Source of the DNA: Acanthosoma haemorrhoidale
Taxonomy: Eukaryota > Arthropoda > Insecta > Hemiptera > Acanthosomatidae
DNA length: 64,000 bases
Assembly (NCBI GenBank): GCA_930367205.1
Contig: OV884012.1
Coordinates: 55,449,239-55,513,238, forward strand
Reading direction: 5' to 3'
Below are positions 51,690 through 64,000 of this stretch, in pieces. Below the pieces are notes generated by a model that did not search any database, was not told the origin of the DNA, and saw nothing but the letters and a program-made list of their open reading frames with translations. Each line of letters starts with the position of its first letter. The first letter of the stretch is position 1. Made by a program: the position numbers and the translations under genes.

Positions 51690-52230
51690 GGTCGTCACGA
51701 GGGGGTGCCTAGCTACCCTATTGACGAAGTGAGGGTTGATCAGGCTATGACCTGGACAATTGCTTCATGTTGAGTCTTACTATTGTACTATCTGACTCCA
51801 TATTTGACAGGTATGTGCCCCGACAGCAGCATGTTCAGGAGAAGAGGTATAGGGTAGGTATTGTTGGTAGTTCATATGGTCTTGGAATGACCACGAATTC
51901 ACACTCGGTATCTGAGGGTAGGCGAAAACGGTCCGGATCCCAAAGGCGAGTATGAACCGGAGAGAGGCAGACTGGATCACTGGGGAAGACACTACTAGGT
52001 AAAGTTCGTAGGGCCCCAGATGACCGTCATCCGCAAGGAAGAAATCTCTTCCAAGGCTAGGAAAGTATTGGATCCGACGAGGCTGGACATAGCGAGGTTA
52101 GGAAAGAGAGATGCAGAGGTTTTCATAGATAAGTCCAAATTTCGAAACATCAGTACAGCTGCAAGTACCAGTCCAGAGAGCCGTAGTCAGAATGACTTAT
52201 CGGCTAAAACTAGGGGGTATATATAGCCCC
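51690..52230 (-). repeat. LTR-like repeat, copy E
   Basis: Minus strand: a TATATATA box at about 52214-52222, CATCTCTCTTTCCTAACCTC, CCTACGAACTTTACCTAGTA, then an open block reading CLSPVHTRLWDPDRF and PSDTECEFVVIPRPYELP. The core TGTCGGGGCACA follows at 51814-51825. Up to the core it aligns throughout with copy C; after the core it follows copy A. The block is open for about 60 codons and closes with TGA shortly before the core. Confidence 0.7.
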
Positions 52231-53894
52231 AAGTAGCCAATGATCCGGGGTTTATTTTTTTTAATTAATTTACAACATATTATAACCAATTTACAATATA
52301 TATATATATATACAATAGAGTATAGGGTGATTTATCTTATGTAGTCAGCGGTGGCTACAGATGCCTATTAAAAAAAAAATATATTTATTTTTAGAAATTT
52401 AAATATAATATCATTAATTTCTCATTAATTGATAATGGCAGGACTGCGTAAACATTAGTTTGACTTGGGCTGGTGAAGCTAGTGATGGATTGTATCTCTT
52501 TGTGAAGCTGCTGGCGCGGATCCATTTTCCATTTCCGTATTTTCTGTTTGATTTTCATGAATCAGTGATGATATTGAACCGGGTTGCATACATTACTATC
52601 AAACAGAACTCATCTCTCTCTCTCTCTCTCTCTCTCCGGCCATATACGGCCGCAGAATTTGATTGTTTCCCACTGCGCTATTAAAATCATCTCTGTGGTC
52701 TTCATAAAAGCTAATGCTTTGCCACAGATACATAGGCAGAATATATAGATTATAATCACAGATAGTTGTGGTCGTGATACTATCAAGCCTAAAGAAATAG
52801 GATCTACTTCCAATGAGGTGCATATGTGTCTTCTAGCCATTGTACATATATTTATGTATGCTATTTGAAATCCTGCATAAAAATGACCTAATTTGTCTGA
52901 ACTGGTAAAGGCCACAGCAGAATATATTATAATAATGTTTTTTTGTTAAAATTAAAATTATTTTTAGAATTGTGATTTTAATAGAGTGAGTTTTGAATTG
53001 GGGTAGGTGCCAGTAAAATGAATATTGGCTAGAGATAGGAAGGATAGTTCTGCTAGAAATACACCAAAGCAACATATTGTGTACGTTTTGTGCATGCTAG
53101 GTATAACCATTTTATTTCAGAGTGGTTTTTAGACATCAGAATCTTCTAATACTTCTTTAATACTCGCTTCCTTGCTTCTCAAACATCCTTTTGATCCAGT
53201 TAAGATATTAAGCAAGCCTTATCAATCATTGTCGTAAGCGAATTACGTATTTATTTCAAAATTGACCCATCAACTAGCGTATGTGGCCGTATTCCACGGT
53301 ACCTTGAAATGTTCTGAAATGTAGCCGTTTGTTAAATTATAATAACTGGAAGTATGCTGACAAAAACATACGGTCCTGCTTGAATACGGACATACATTGC
53401 TCAAACCAATAGCCCTGAATTTACTTACCTTTGATATAAAGATCTACATTTTTAGTGAATTTTCCAGGAAAGGTAAACTACGGTAACGCATAGATAATTT
53501 AAAAAATATTACAACAAATTTTGTGTTTCAACAAAGGTTTCGGTTTCATCCACTCCAAGCCATAGAAACAAAAATGAACCGTTTATGCTTCCTACTATCA
53601 ATAACATCTACCACTAATTGTCTTTTTTTTCATATCCCCTTCTTACAAAATTAATATATGTTACAAAACTTAGATTCAACAAACGAATCTATTTACAATT
53701 GCTTCATTATATTTCCTGTAGCTTGGCTACATTTTATTCAAATGCTGTTTTATACTAATAGTGATCTGCATTGTACAAAAGTATAACGACATTAAAAGTA
53801 CATTATACATTAATGGACTGAATTCATTAAACCTGATTTATCATAGACTTAAAACTAACTTACATGAAACAATGAAAACTTAAACTAAATCTTA
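52231..53894. other. No gene; simple repeats
   Basis: (TA)n at 52297-52312 and (CT)12 at 52614-52637. The rest is AT-rich with no coding or repeat identity. Confidence 0.45.
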
Positions 53895-54134
53895 ACCTAA
53901 TGTTCCCCGACAGCATGTTGCCATCGATCTGGGAAGGGTGGTAGGATCATAGTGCCAAACAATGGGTTTTTGAGGTGTTGCAACGAGTACAATTACATGA
54001 TGTGTCTCCGGTAGATGAACTCGCCCACCGATGGCACGCGAAGCAACGGGTGCAGGTTGGCGTTCTTTAACCTCAAGAAGGGTTAAAGAGGTATGTCGGA
54101 CCACTTTTCTCATGATCCCATTCTGGAATTTCAC
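53895..54134 (-). repeat. Possible distant LTR-like copy F
   Basis: This GC-rich block, read on the minus strand, is open for 80 codons (GGRVHLPETHHVIVLVATP) and ends in ACATGCTGTCGGGGAACAT at 53901-53919, the same core as copies A-E. The pattern G..LP....V.VA.P before the core loosely echoes GFRLP...EFVVIP in copies D and E. DNA-level similarity outside the core is weak. Confidence 0.3.
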
Positions 54135-56941
54135 TAATTGTCCCAGGTAATAATATCACAATTTAATGAGATAATCCTATCAGTATAGCCCGGTAGGTAA
54201 ATGTTTTAGGAGTATTTCAAGAAAGTGTAAATCTTAAATAATAATAATTTTCAAATTATAAATAAAATATAACAAATTTCTAATCATAATTTAAGTTGTA
54301 AATTTGAGACATGATAGGTGGTCCAAACCCTACCAGGCTAATGCTCCAGACCACTTGGCAAAGAAGGAGCTGTATGGGTTCGCCTGATACTTTCTCCTAT
54401 ATCTCATCACAGCGCTGGCCAGCCCCACTAATTCAAATTATATGATAAATTGTGATATATGACCCAATGAGAGAACACAGCGAGGCAACTGAACTTCAGA
54501 GCAACTATTTAGTACTTTTTCTTTTTGAGAATTCGTTGTTATAATATTCTTAGAGCACATTAACTACCTTCTTTACTAACGTTAATGGAACTGAGGTGAA
54601 GGAGGAAGGTTTGTTACCGTCTACAGCGATATAGCAGCTAGTAGCTCGTTATCTGCTAGTTAACGGAACCGTATCCTTGGTATGGTGAACAAAGTACACT
54701 GATACACGGCCCCATGACTGATGGAACCGAATAAAGAACCTGTTCCTTGTTACCTCAAGCGCTCGTGTTACCTGGCTTGTTAAGGGGCTTCAACTGACAC
54801 TCTGTCCCGTACGACTTTTAATCTGCTATGTAATCTCCCCTTCTCACGTTATTGTACTGTACGGCAATTTGGGTCCAAGTATCAGTGGCCTCACAAACAT
54901 AAAAAGTACACCTAAGAAAGTTCATTTATAAATTTCCCGCATTTCGACCGATAAACTCACCACAATAAGGACCAGCGTGACAAGAAAATTTTGCAAACGA
55001 AAGAGGGAAGGAAATATTTGAAAATTTGTATTAATTTTTAACATTTCAATGTAAAATCGGTGATTTCCCAGCTCATTTTGTACTAAGCCAGTCGGTATCA
55101 ACCTAACATAAAAACTTCACCCATTAAAGTAGTGTTGCTCTATAACATAGTTTTGGTGAATGTCATTCAAATCGTTCTGCATATGGTTTTAGTGATCCAT
55201 TTTCTAATTTTTATTTAAATCTATATTTGTGATATATTTTTCATCATCATCATCATCATCATTATTTAAAGCATTTTAGTTTACTATTTTAAGTGTTAGC
55301 GTCATAAACTAATTCATACTTTAGTTTCTGAGACCGTAAATGTGTACACTTCATTCTCTTTTTTACTGCCAATGAAACATGTGATTAATTTGGCAGGGTA
55401 AACCTAACAAAAACCTACACATAAAAAAATGAAGGTATATAAAATATGAAAGCGATAAGTAAACATAATTATTAAGATTCAACGCAAGCACGTGTCATTG
55501 TAGAATGGATGACTGATATGTGTAGTATATTATTGTTTTATGAAGTATTAATATGTTTTAATTTGTCAGTATTGATTTCTTTCTGTAGCAGGGTGACATT
55601 TTACTAATGTGGTTATAGTTGTTCTGCATTGTTTACGTGATTTAAATTGAAAGGGAACGTTCTAATCTTGACTTTATAGTCAATTGATATTCTGATTTTA
55701 TAGTCACTTTACTTTAATGAGTGTAGAACGAGTTAATGAGAAAATATATTTAAGAAACTCAAAAGATCTTTAAATAAGAACAATTAGAAGTGGTATCAGC
55801 TAAAATGTGTTGCACCTAATATTAGAACAGATACGTGTGAAATGAGGTTTTGTTACAGATGTAGGATTTCAACGGACTCAATTAAAAATTGCAAGCCAGG
55901 GCAGTACTTAAGGGTGAATCCAATAATAAAGACTACCGGCATTGATTGAGTTCAAACTCATGCAAAACGGCTCCGGAATATGGAGCAATCGAGTTAGTTA
56001 AAACTCCTGAGAAGAAGAAAAATCTTCATCCCAACACAAATTAGTGGTAAATATATATTTTTTTAGTTCAAACTCCAGTGCCATCAGGATTTTTCATGTC
56101 TTTATTTCAAAACCTATTTATTGTGATATGGAGGAGCTTCATCCTAGCCTTCAATTAGGATAAACAGTGCGACCACACAATAAAAGGTAAATCTGAGAAA
56201 AAATTGACAGAATTTAATAAATGCCTACCAAGTGATGGAAATGCTTAACTATAATAAAATCAAATACCCTTGGATTCATTTCTGTATACGGCATTACCTA
56301 CCTGTGTGAGAAGAAGTTTTCAAGGTAGAAATTTGTAAAATATGAATACAGCTTACAATTAGCAGATGAACATTCACCTGATGATAAGTGTTCTCTCCAA
56401 CAAAACAATTTTATTCATCACATTAGTTTAGCAGCGTTTCAATCGATTTTAATCTATTATTTTTTATAAGTTCTATTTTTATAGTATAGTATTATAGTTT
56501 ATAACTTATTATTGTTTTGTTCACTAAATGTATGGAAATCAAAATTATTTTCCCTTGTTATTAAAGAAGAATAAAAAACTATTTATCCTTATGAAAACGT
56601 CCTGTCTAAATGGTGGAAAGTCAAATAGGGTTAGTCTTCTTATCTGCTTATTTATTTATTTAAAAATAAATATTAAATTATTCAAAACTATGTATACAAT
56701 TAAAACTCACTGTTTCATTATTATATCTGATTAATAACGCAGAAACTAAATTCTCAGATAAACTGCAAATTGTAAGCGGATCAAAACTGGTAGGGTATGG
56801 TTTGCGGTAGAGCACATAGTATATTTAATCAACTTAATTAATTGTTGGCCAAGATAACGGAATAAATTAACTGCCACTTATTTCGAATACGGGTTATTAA
56901 TTTTGGTCCAGCAATCCAGCTTATTATCCTAAGCGATCAAT
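54135..56941. other. Non-coding stretch
   Basis: No gene. A (ATC)n trinucleotide run lies at 55242-55263. GC-richer patches at 54310-54430 and 54590-54880 are unexplained; the first is open on the minus strand (MRYRRKYQANPYSSFFAKW) and could be a transposon scrap. Confidence 0.4.
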
Positions 56942-57660
<719 letters not shown>

Positions 57661-57974
57661 ATATCATGTATGTATGCATTCTTTATTAAAAATCATCATA
57701 TTATGAATTTTCAAAGTTATGTTCTTAGGAAATCTGGAAGTACACCAATAAGATTTGGTCCCACGCAATATAATAATTTATATTTAACAAAAATAACTTA
57801 AAACTGAAGTAATAGTATTCACCAAACGTATACCAATATTAGCCTACCATTTGTCCTCAAAAATTTCCCAACTACCCTGGCCCATACTACTTATACAGGA
57901 ATTGTACGTGCGTTGCGATCATTGTGTCAAATGATGAGAATGGTAATGATAGATTTTTCATATAATATAATATT
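57661..57974. other. No feature seen
   Basis: An AT-rich spacer between the CT repeat and the LINE at 57990. Confidence 0.5.
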
Positions 57975-57989
57975 AGTGCAGCTGCATCC

Positions 57990-58742
57990 TGGATATGGAA
58001 TAACATCCATCAAGAAGAATTGAGGAAGAGCCTGGGAGGTGGAAGGCCTTCATAGGCGAATAGAGAACTGAGGCGTGGAGTGCCAGGTGGACCAGGTGGA
58101 CGACTAAGGAGAGCACCCTCAAGAAATACTTACCCTCAGTCCAGGACAGGCTGAGGGCAAGATGGGTCTCCCCGGATTACTGGGTGTCACAAATATTTAC
58201 AGGACACGGCGGATTTCGTGCCAGGCTATATGATTACAAGAGGGCAGACTGCAAGTACTTTGCGGAGAGGACGACACCAGGGAGCATGTCGTGCTCTCTT
58301 TTATGGATTGGAACTGGCGAGAGCACGGCTGCTCCGCTCGATAGGGGAATATAGCCTGGACGAGTCCGACCTGCCGGCGCTGGTCAACGAAGAGAAAAGA
58401 TTCGAGGCGTTCCGTGGATTCATCGGGGATTGGAGGAAGCTGCAAGGCGCCGGGCACTTCTCGATATCCAGTGGGGTGGTGGAAGGTGAGCGGCCGTGCC
58501 TTCGGGAAGGCTCACCCCAAGCCAACGTTGTATCGCCGGATGGCACGGAGTCTCTGTAAATATGTAAATAAGATAGGACTTAGAAGTATGTAGTTAGGAT
58601 ATAAGTTTAGTTGTTAAGGGGGAATAGGATGCACACCCCTTGTATATATGGATTAAGGTTTTTAGGTAAGTATATTGTAACTAGTACATAAGGTAAATAG
58701 GTTAGGTTAGGTATTACTAGTTATATATTAAAAAAAAAAAAA
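57990..58742 (+). mobile_element. 5'-truncated I/R1-like LINE, C-terminal end of ORF2
   Basis: The plus strand reads TKESTLKKYLPSVQDRLRA, then WVSPDYWVSQIFTGHGGFR and DYKRADCKY. After a 2-nt shift at 58259-58260 it reads CGEDDTREHVVLS, together making a CxxC...H knuckle (CKYC...H). A second shift leads into LDESDLPALVNEEKRFEAF. These are hallmarks of the region after the RT/RNase H in I/R1-like LINEs. A short 3' UTR ends in A13 at 58730-58742. Target-site duplications AGTGCAGCTGCATCC (57975-57989) and AGTTCAGCTGCACCC (58742-58756) frame it. At least two frameshifts make it non-functional. Confidence 0.85.
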
Positions 58743-58756
58743 GTTCAGCTGCACCC

Positions 58757-61700
58757 AACAAATGCATTCTATGCATTGCACAACAAACACACTGATTTGT
58801 CGTCTAATTCACTAACAAATTAATTTACACTCCAGTATACCTTTCTCTTACCTCTTTAGGGAGTATTTCAGTTTTGAAGTCTACTTTTATTGCTTTGACA
58901 GTGAGAAGTTGGTAGTATATGTGCACTGGTAATTATTCAAGAACGATGCGGTGCCCATTTTCAGATTGACAATAACATGTAACTTCGCCTGTGTTCAATA
59001 AGTCCAGAGGCAACCTAGATAGTGACAGCTTGATAAACAACAGGAGCTCCTAATCCAGTCAACTTCCACTCCTTCATTCATTCTTTCTAACGTGAAATTT
59101 GAAATTTTTAGGAATTGTGAATTTAAATTGTAAATTCCATTCATACGCCGATATTTATACTGCACTACTGGTCTAGCTCAATCAATACTACAGTACATAC
59201 CAAAAGTACTATACGTAAATTGTTGTCTGGCATCTGAAATTAGTGCCAAGAAATACTTGGTTCAAATACGTACTCGTATTTCATTATATTTCGTACTCAT
59301 AGACTCAGTACTACAGACCCATTATTTGATTTTTTTAATGACTAAAGTCGTCTTACTATATTATATTATATATAATTATCTGGAAATTTAAAGGGGCTAT
59401 GAAAGAAAAAAACTACTATTGTAAATAAAAACTCCTCAGTCTTTTTTGTTCATAAATTCTTCATTCCAATTCTGAAATTATCTTGGTCACAGGAAATTTA
59501 AATTCATATTCTAAAAATATTAAAAAACTGGCTATAGAATTGGCTTGAGTGGCATTTAATAGGTAATATTTATTGTTATCTCATTATATTAATTTTTTTC
59601 TAAATATTGATTCCTTCTAGCCATCTGGCTATGAATTATGAAGCGCATGTCTAAACATTCAGGTTGGTGTAATATATATTTCCATTATTTCAGTCAATTT
59701 CACAATAGTATGCCAATGTTCATTGAATAATTATTATACTCACTGCTAACACCTGTAAATAATTGTCTTTATCTCTCATTTTCCCACTCTTTAGAACGAT
59801 TTCTCACCTAGTCTTACATTCTTTACCATGTTTTTTTATATGTGATCTATGCAAAATGGAATACCTATGACTAGACCTAATGCCTTGACTTAATACCAAA
59901 TAATAATTGGTTCCGCGCTACAACAGCCTAGAAATAAGATCTTCTTAAACATGGAATGATTTTAATTCCTAAATTTTCTTACTATCACCTTAGTTGCTAG
60001 AGTCTTGACAACAACAAAGATTATTTTAAATGTTGAACGTAATTCTTCACTTCTAGCACATGGTAAAATAAACTTGTGTTATTGATTATAGGATATTCAT
60101 TAGATGATTTAATTATATCTATATTCATTTGGATATATCACATAATTTATACACATTCAAAGTTCCTTCAGCCGTTATGAGATGCTACCCAGACTTGGTA
60201 AATTATGCGTCAAAGCCTGTTTTACTAGACTTAATAACGTTTCCATAGAAGCAAAATGTCCCTGGATCAAAGCTTATTGTACAGAGAAGCAAGGCTCAAT
60301 AGCAATGAACTCCTATTATATATATTTATGAAAAGACCAAAGACCCTTTTCATTTAAAGCTGGGTATACGCTTAGGGTCAGTAACCTTAGTTTGTGGCTA
60401 CTCAAAATTAATCAGTTTAAAAGGTTTTGTCCTCCTTTAACTTGATTGGAACACGTGCATTACTACCATATACATATAATATTACTCACTCAGTGAGTTT
60501 TATAATAAACCTCTTCAATCATAAATATTGGTGTAAAGGTCATTTTCTCCCTAGCAGGAGTGGTGAGTAGGGGGAGATTTATGGTATAAGTGAGGATTAT
60601 AAATGCTGCGAAGAAACAGGGTGTTTTGTTTGTTGTGCGGACGGTGACCGGCTGAATTAGCATATAAACCGCATTAGAGTCGTGGCCAGCTCCTACCTGA
60701 GTCCACATATGACCTAATCCCCGGCCAGGTAATGACCTACGGCTAATAGCGGCTTATCTCCTTCTCCTAATGTCCTCACCCGGATTTAAACTAACACTCG
60801 CAAAAATAACATAAAATTTTTAACTCTAATCAAGGGGATTAATCCCTCCTGCACAAATATATGTTTCCAATTTAACTGGGGGCAGTTTACTGTTTGTTAT
60901 GTAGATATCCTCTTTCGGATATAAAGTGACTCACTAATCGTTCTTACCAATAAAATATTTTCAATGTTTACACTGTCAAAAATGTATTAGTTATTATTCC
61001 ATCCAAAGAACAACATGGGAGATTTGATCGACCTTTTAGTAAACAAAATTTTAATACCAGTCTCCTCTATGTGTTTATCTCTTTAAACTGAAGCTAGTCC
61101 TATTAAATTATTCAGTTTTCTGTGTGATAGAATCTTCACACAATTTTTGCTCCAGTTTAACCTCAAATCCTACATTTTTTTTTATTATCATTTTCATCAG
61201 CTATCTCTTTTTTATTTGTGGCAAATCACAAGAAAAAAAATGATGATGCTTCTACTTACGACATTCCTAAAATGTTCAGATGAATGAAGTTTACACTAAA
61301 ATAATATTTTTTTTATGTTTTCATGATATTTAGACTATTAAAAATTTTGAAAGAAAACGGGCATTATTTTCTCTTAGTTCCAGTTCATGGTATGAATTAT
61401 TAAAAAGCATAAATTATAATATGGTGTGAACGACTTTGTGAGCAACAGTAAGTCGTAAGTTCAATTATTCGCCTTCTTAACTTGTTAATTATCCAATATT
61501 CTTAATAAATAGGAAAATATGTATTTTATGTTACCTTCTTTGTATATTAGGCTGTTGGATCACAAAACTATCTTTTGGAAAAGACGCCATAAATTTACTA
61601 TTACATAATCGTATCCACTTTAAAATAACATAATAATATTCGACACCGCTTCCCGTTTGATGCCAGACGGTTAATTAAGTTCATATTTTGTCAGATTATA

Positions 61701-64000
61701 AATATATTTTCACTGTGTGTGACGACTCTTGATATCCTGAAATAGTTTTTTGTTTTTCTTCATCCTATGTGACCTGCCGTGAAATGTATCCTAAAATCTT
61801 TAATGTATTTCTTCTTTCTACTATCCTTCATCAATCAAACTTATTTAATTCATATCATAGCTTACTTACATTTGGCTCACCGTTTATTTTTTTTATATGT
61901 GAAGAATTGTTTCCTGAATTGTCGATTATTTTACATGCTCTAAGCACTGAGACCCGATTTCGTAATTCGATTGTCATAATTTTGTAATTAAATTATTATT
62001 AATACATCATTAAATTAATTCTTGGATGAATCTGAAAGGGAAGAGTTTAATGTAGGGGAGAGGGTCACTTTTAGAATGTTTTGAATTCTTTGAAGGACAA
62101 ACGAATATAATTGCATTCAGTGTTAACGAGCAACAATAGTTTAAGAAATACAAACTCGTTACTCTACAAATTTATATACTCGACAAAGCGCTTTCAAATG
62201 CCGAACTAACCAGAATTCGATAAGGATTAGTATAAATAACAGATATCAACATGTTAAAACGATAGATTTTGAACTAATTAGTCTCAACTAATCATGAAAA
62301 CGAATAAAAATAACCTTACCAATCAGTGTTATGCGACGCAATTAAACTATTGCTCAAACTTAATATTTAAATTTCGGAACTAATTTGTTTTTCCGTGAGT
62401 TACAGACAAATGTCTGTAATACCATGCAATCCATGTAAGCATGCTCCATGAGTAATGCAAAACATGCTAGTCTCATTGAATTTTAGAGATGAATTGAAGA
62501 GAGCAGTTGATTTAGTCATCTTTGAAATTTTATGGAACACAACCATCAATAACGAAGTGAAGAAACAGTGAATTGGTAACTCTGTTGAAGCGGGAATGAT
62601 GCAGTGGTGTTTGATACTAAGAGAGCATGGACACATTTTTAACACTTCAGATTGAAGAAGTTTTGCTTCAAAAACCACTTGTTTATAGTGTTAGAGAGTT
62701 TATTAGTAAAATTTGCCTTTCAAAATCACACTAGACTGCTTCTTGCATAATTTAGCTCAAAGATAAAGTGACAATATTTACAGAGTGGTTAGCGGATGAT
62801 TCCGAGAGCCTGGCATTGCCTTGGATTACCCGCAGAGCAGTGCCGACCACAGACCCGCGGTTTGTGCTGGCTTCCAGGTGCCATGGGAGCACGTGGTGGC
62901 TTGAACACCTTCCTCCAACTTTCAGCACCCTCCGAGCACATTAATAACACACGGTGCCGAACCTACGGCAATTGGCACCCATTCCAAACTTTAGCGTCCA
63001 CCTAATATAATATACAAATGAACCAACTCCAGTTTAACAAAACCTATTTAAGACTCTCCTAAAACTTCGTGTTTTTTTTTACCTTTTCATATTCACAAAA
63101 TATTGTTTGACACAGAAAAAAAAAACATCCTCGTTCGTCTTACGAAAAAGGTTTTTTAATTTATAAAAGAAACTAAATAAGAAGCAAATGTTCCGGTGTG
63201 CTATTTTCAAATAATTACTTTTTTCCCTTCGATTTTTAATCTTGAAATTTGAGTCCGACTTCAGCCACATCCCAATAAAAGGTTCAATGTCGGTATCATA
63301 GTCAGGTTGTAACCTAGGTATGACAAATTTTTTATAGTGACTCACAATCAACTATATTGGCTCTATCGACTTCATATAATCGATTAATTGATAATTATTC
63401 TTGAATATTTTAAAATTCCACTAAAAAAACTTAATGACAACAACTTATGGCTCCTCACTGCTACAGATTAAGATAAAATCGGTTGTTTGGTCAGGAGTTT
63501 TGCGTATTTTATTGGTCTTATGTCTTAAGGTGAGAAGAATTTCTTAAAAAGTGGCTTAAACCATCGATTGTTTGAAAAAATAATCGCTATACAATCGATA
63601 GTACACAACAATCAATATTTAATAGTATAAAACAACTCATATTTCGATAGTACGAAACAAACGATTACTTGATTGCAACAATCAACAATCGGTCATTCGT
63701 ACTCGTTGTACCTTGCAGAGGATATTTGGTATACGGTAAAGAGCAGCAGACGGCTTTAATTCGACTGGGTTAGCAGGAGATCAAAGGGTCCTGGTTTATT
63801 GAATTCCGAGTCTGTCATTTATATATATACCTCTATTTTATTTACCTAATAGTAATTAAAATAGTGAGATTATAGGCCATACCTATATAATAAGTATTAT
63901 GAATTAAATATTTTGATTTAAAACAACACAGACTAAGGGATCATAGGAGTAACCCACAATCCATTATAAATCTGCATCTTGGGGTTAATTAATGTGCAGG
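58757..64000. other. AT-rich stretch, no gene found
   Basis: No exon or identified repeat. GC-richer islands at 60540-60790 and 62770-63005 are unexplained. The latter begins GTGGTTAGCGG, which looks slightly like a tRNA A-box, but no B-box or cloverleaf follows. Near 63560-63700 ATCGAT/CAATC motifs (CGATTG, AACAATC) recur irregularly. Confidence 0.4.

Noticed and set aside
58197..58559. Overlapping 81-113-codon frames taken as new genes
   Set aside because: They are frame-shifted parts and antisense shadows of the I/R1-like LINE ORF2 end.
62770..62815. tRNA-derived SINE head (GTGGTTAGCGG)
   Set aside because: Weak A-box resemblance without a B-box or poly-A tail nearby.

Overview
This is eukaryotic DNA, very probably from an insect. 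It is AT-rich, mostly non-coding, rich in (CT)n/(GA)n microsatellites and littered with decayed transposons, with no operons, Shine-Dalgarno sites or closely packed genes. The best host-gene evidence is one spliced exon at 41180-41307 (+), which encodes 42 residues of the extracellular amino-terminal domain of an insect AMPA-type ionotropic glutamate receptor. No other exon of that gene could be identified with confidence, so most of the window may lie in its very large introns. A second good candidate is a 523-nt terminal exon on the opposite strand at 13434-13956. It is open for 173 codons, starts at a splice acceptor and has AATAAA just after its stop; its family was not recognised.

The rest is repeats. 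(1) At least eight pieces of one Jockey-like non-LTR retrotransposon lie at 3338-3462, 11650-11722, 24450-24550, 26038-27066, 31145-31474, 34590-34962, 37048-37483 and 44712-46094. Most are 5'-truncated, and the last two-thirds-sized copies carry reverse-transcriptase motifs. (2) A second LINE, of an I/R1-like type with a C-terminal CCH-like knuckle, lies at 57990-58742 with a poly-A tail and target-site duplication. (3) A family of GC-rich LTR-like units carries a TATA box, pyrimidine tracts, a conserved TGTCGGGG core and, in two copies, a downstream AATAAA. Units lie at 3550-4180, 8815-9560, 19380-20125, 40050-40630 and 51690-52230, with a weak relative at 53895-54134. (4) A hAT transposase pseudogene resembling the GTF2IRD2/ZBED5 group lies at 43290-44590 on the minus strand. 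(5) A dispersed repeat ending in (CT)n occurs at 47625-48187 and 56942-57660.

The most striking structure is at 44588-46218. The largest Jockey copy sits between two 124-bp direct repeats that are about 93% identical, inside the 5' part of the hAT element. Read literally, this is a target-site duplication roughly ten times the usual length for this class. The second notable structure is the LTR-like family, in which one reading frame of about 60 codons before the TGTCGGGG core is preserved between copies.

Several GC-richer islands without repeats (17340-17660, 22620-22950, 25120-25330, 32770-32880, 49040-49330, 49680-50140) are candidate conserved non-coding elements. That would fit the introns of a neuronal receptor gene, but only cross-species alignment can show it. 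No RNA gene, CRISPR array or complete mobile element could be supported. All calls are by eye from the sequence.
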